Assembly (NCBI GenBank): GCA_023427845.1
Contig: JAEYZX010000018.1
Coordinates: 1 to 24,421 of the forward strand
Direction of reading: 5' to 3'
Length of the DNA stretch: 24,421 nt
DNA from: Bacteroidota bacterium
GTDB lineage: Bacteria; Bacteroidota; Bacteroidia; Flavobacteriales; Flavobacteriaceae
Shown here: positions 23,317 through 24,421 of the stretch, in pieces
How positions within the stretch are numbered: position 1 is the stretch's first letter
How the letters are laid out: each line of letters starts with the position of its first letter
Translations under genes and position numbers: made by a program
Notes under the pieces: generated by a model
Seen by the model: the letters and a program-made list of their open reading frames with translations, nothing else
What the model was told of the DNA's origin: nothing
Database searches by the model: none

Positions 23317-24168
23317 TCAATAGGTTTTAGTAACATCCTCATCCGTAACGATTATAAAGTCGGCTTTATGATGATCCTTTTTAGATAGCGTCAAGTCTTT
23401 TTGGGATACGGTTGCAATGGTCATTACCTTTAATTTTGGTCTTGCATTTTTCAGATACCAAAAGATCCCTTCGAAATTATCGCTATGATACGTCCCGTTA
23501 TAGTGGATAAACAAACTGTTTGAAAGATTCTGCAAAATCGAATGCGCCATTGTTGCATCTTTGAGCGCCTGTGCTTTTGGCAGGTTCTCGCCACCATGTC
23601 CACCCATTTCTTCAACGATCTTTTTATAGCCGGGAAGTGTAGGGTCATAATTTACAGGAAGCGGCGCAATCCATTTAAAGTCGGCTGAATCAAGTTGCGT
23701 TAATGCTTCAAATCCGCCTTTATAAACCATGCTGGCATATCTGCGTGGCACATTGGTAGCTACGACTTTTATGCCGGCATTCTTCGCATAATCCACAATC
23801 GGCTTATAATCCGTCTTGTAGTTTGGCCAAAGCCGGGCAATCGTATCAAATTGCTTTTGTGCAACCTCACCATTCAGATATTGGTCAAGCTGCTGCTGAT
23901 TGTCGGTTTCAATCATTTCCAGTCCGATTGTAATCGCTCTCTTTTCTGCCAGATCCTTCGCTAATTCTAATTCAAGCCAGTGTACGATCGAATTGTTGTG
24001 CTCCTCACCGAAAAGTATTACATCGTATTTCGCAGCTGCGGCAATCATTTTTGAGTAATCGGAAGGTTTTCCGCCTGATGTAAAGATTTTATAGGGCATT
24101 TTATCCTGTGCCGAACAAATGCCCGTCGCCAATACGATGAATGCTAAAGATTTAAAAAATTTGGTCAT
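23317..24168 (-). CDS. ChaN-like exported protein (haem-binding uptake/DUF399 type)
   Basis: The 283-residue protein has a signal peptide ending ATGICSAQ (cleavage near residue 20-21; the cysteine context TGIC is a poor lipobox) and the ChaN domain motifs DVILFGEEHNNSIVHWLELE (residues 49-68), ITIGLEMIETDNQQQLDQYL, VVATNVPRRYASM, KDATMAHSI and IHYNGTYHSDNFEGI. ChaN-family proteins bind haem between two monomers in Campylobacter and are proposed to take part in iron uptake. The GEEH fold is also shared with TIKI-type metalloproteases, so haem binding is not certain here. It is probably periplasmic. It is a single gene divergent from the aminopeptidase gene, with a TAATTTTG box ten bases upstream. 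Confidence 0.85.
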   Translation of the reverse strand: MTKFFKSLAFIVLATGICSAQDKMPYKIFTSGGKPSDYSKMIAAAAKYDVILFGEEHNNSIVHWLELELAKDLAEKRAITIGLEMIETDNQQQLDQYLNGEVAQKQFDTIARLWPNYKTDYKPIVDYAKNAGIKVVATNVPRRYASMVYKGGFEALTQLDSADFKWIAPLPVNYDPTLPGYKKIVEEMGGHGGENLPKAQALKDATMAHSILQNLSNSLFIHYNGTYHSDNFEGIFWYLKNARPKLKVMTIATVSQKDLTLSKKDHHKADFIIVTDEDVTKTY

Positions 24169-24178
24169 AGCGGCATTC

Positions 24179-24186
24179 CAAAATTA
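24179..24186 (-). promoter_or_regulatory. -7 promoter box of the ChaN-like gene (TAATTTTG)
   Basis: On the minus strand TAATTTTG ends ten bases before the ATG at 24168. A TTG occurs 15 bases further up, which is too close for the usual spacing. Confidence 0.5.
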
Positions 24187-24220
24187 CCCGCAAATTAACA
24201 ACAATTCCTTTTAAAGTTTT

Positions 24221-24228
24221 TACTTTTG
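24221..24228 (+). promoter_or_regulatory. -7 promoter box of the aminopeptidase gene (TACTTTTG)
   Basis: TACTTTTG matches TAnnTTTG and ends 20 bases before the ATG at 24249. No -33 TTG is seen. Confidence 0.5.
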
Positions 24229-24248
24229 AAAACCTAATAAATTCCATT

Positions 24249-24421
24249 ATGAAATATCTCCCGATAGACAGTGGACTTTTTGTCAAAAACAGGCAAAAAT
24301 TCATGGCCCATATGAAACCAAAAAGCCTTGCAGTTTTCAACTCAAATGATATTTATCCAATCAGTGCCGATAGTACGATGCCATTCCAGCAGCACCGTGA
24401 TATATTTTATTTGAGCGGAGT
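24249..24421 (+). CDS. Aminopeptidase P family protein, 5' part only
   Basis: The frame is open from ATG 24249 to the window edge (57 complete codons and two bases of the next, no stop). It encodes MKYLPIDSGLFVKNRQKFMA, then AVFNSNDIYPISADSTMPF and QQHRDIFYLSG. This is the AMP_N domain of Xaa-Pro aminopeptidases (M24B), where the (A/S)DSTxPFxQxxDxFYLSG pattern is diagnostic. The family is a cytoplasmic metallopeptidase removing an N-terminal residue ahead of proline. The metal-binding catalytic domain lies beyond the window. A TACTTTTG -7 box precedes it by 20 bases. Confidence 0.85.
   Translation, partial: MKYLPIDSGLFVKNRQKFMAHMKPKSLAVFNSNDIYPISADSTMPFQQHRDIFYLSG

Overview
The window looks like a chromosomal segment of a Flavobacterium-like member of the Bacteroidetes. 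LepA, DusB, the SdhCAB proteins and the paired TPR kinases read like flavobacterial sequences. The promoters have the Bacteroidetes -7 box TAnnTTTG (often extended to TAnnTTTGCA), in two cases with a TTG 19-20 bases upstream. Shine-Dalgarno sequences are mostly absent. A structured intergenic element that I associate with flavobacteria (possibly the Flavo-1 RNA class) occurs twice.

Layout. 1-1735 (+): the end of a structured element, then rbfA and an FtsX/LolE-type permease in a one-base-overlap operon. 1743-2735 (-): dusB. 2902-6559 (+): a DUF4440-like lipoprotein, lepA and thiL, each with its own -7 box, and each followed by a hairpin terminator. 6746-13722 (-): a six-gene signalling block. 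In transcription order it holds a LytTR regulator whose receiver has Glu where the phosphoacceptor Asp should be, a small exported protein ending in two copies of an EPG..SPT.PTKKLD repeat, then two tandem pairs of TPR histidine kinase and NarL-like response regulator. Much of the kinase region is far more AT-rich than its surroundings. 13990-14502 (+): a shrunken IS1595/ISXO2-type transposase N-terminus without a DDE domain and with most zinc ligands lost, probably a domesticated DNA-binding protein. 14529-16079 (-): glycyl-tRNA synthetase. 16165-18532 (+): comF and a large Ig-like lipoprotein with a TTG start. 18519-19280 (-): a nitrilase-family omega-amidase overlapping the previous gene tail to tail. 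19386-19447: the second structured element. 19537-23168 (-): the sdhCAB operon. 23317-24168 (-): a ChaN-like exported protein. 24249 to the edge (+): the start of an aminopeptidase P.

Most of the window is core housekeeping: ribosome maturation, tRNA modification and charging, thiamine synthesis and the TCA cycle. The part most likely to be undescribed is 6746-13722. There a small secreted repeat peptide lies directly upstream of two paralogous periplasmic-TPR kinases, with a terminator hairpin abutting the first kinase start, next to a phosphorylation-independent-looking LytTR regulator and a transposase-derived DNA-binding protein. That these genes form one circuit is inference from position and architecture. 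The second notable item is the structured element, whose two copies keep the same helices with different bases.
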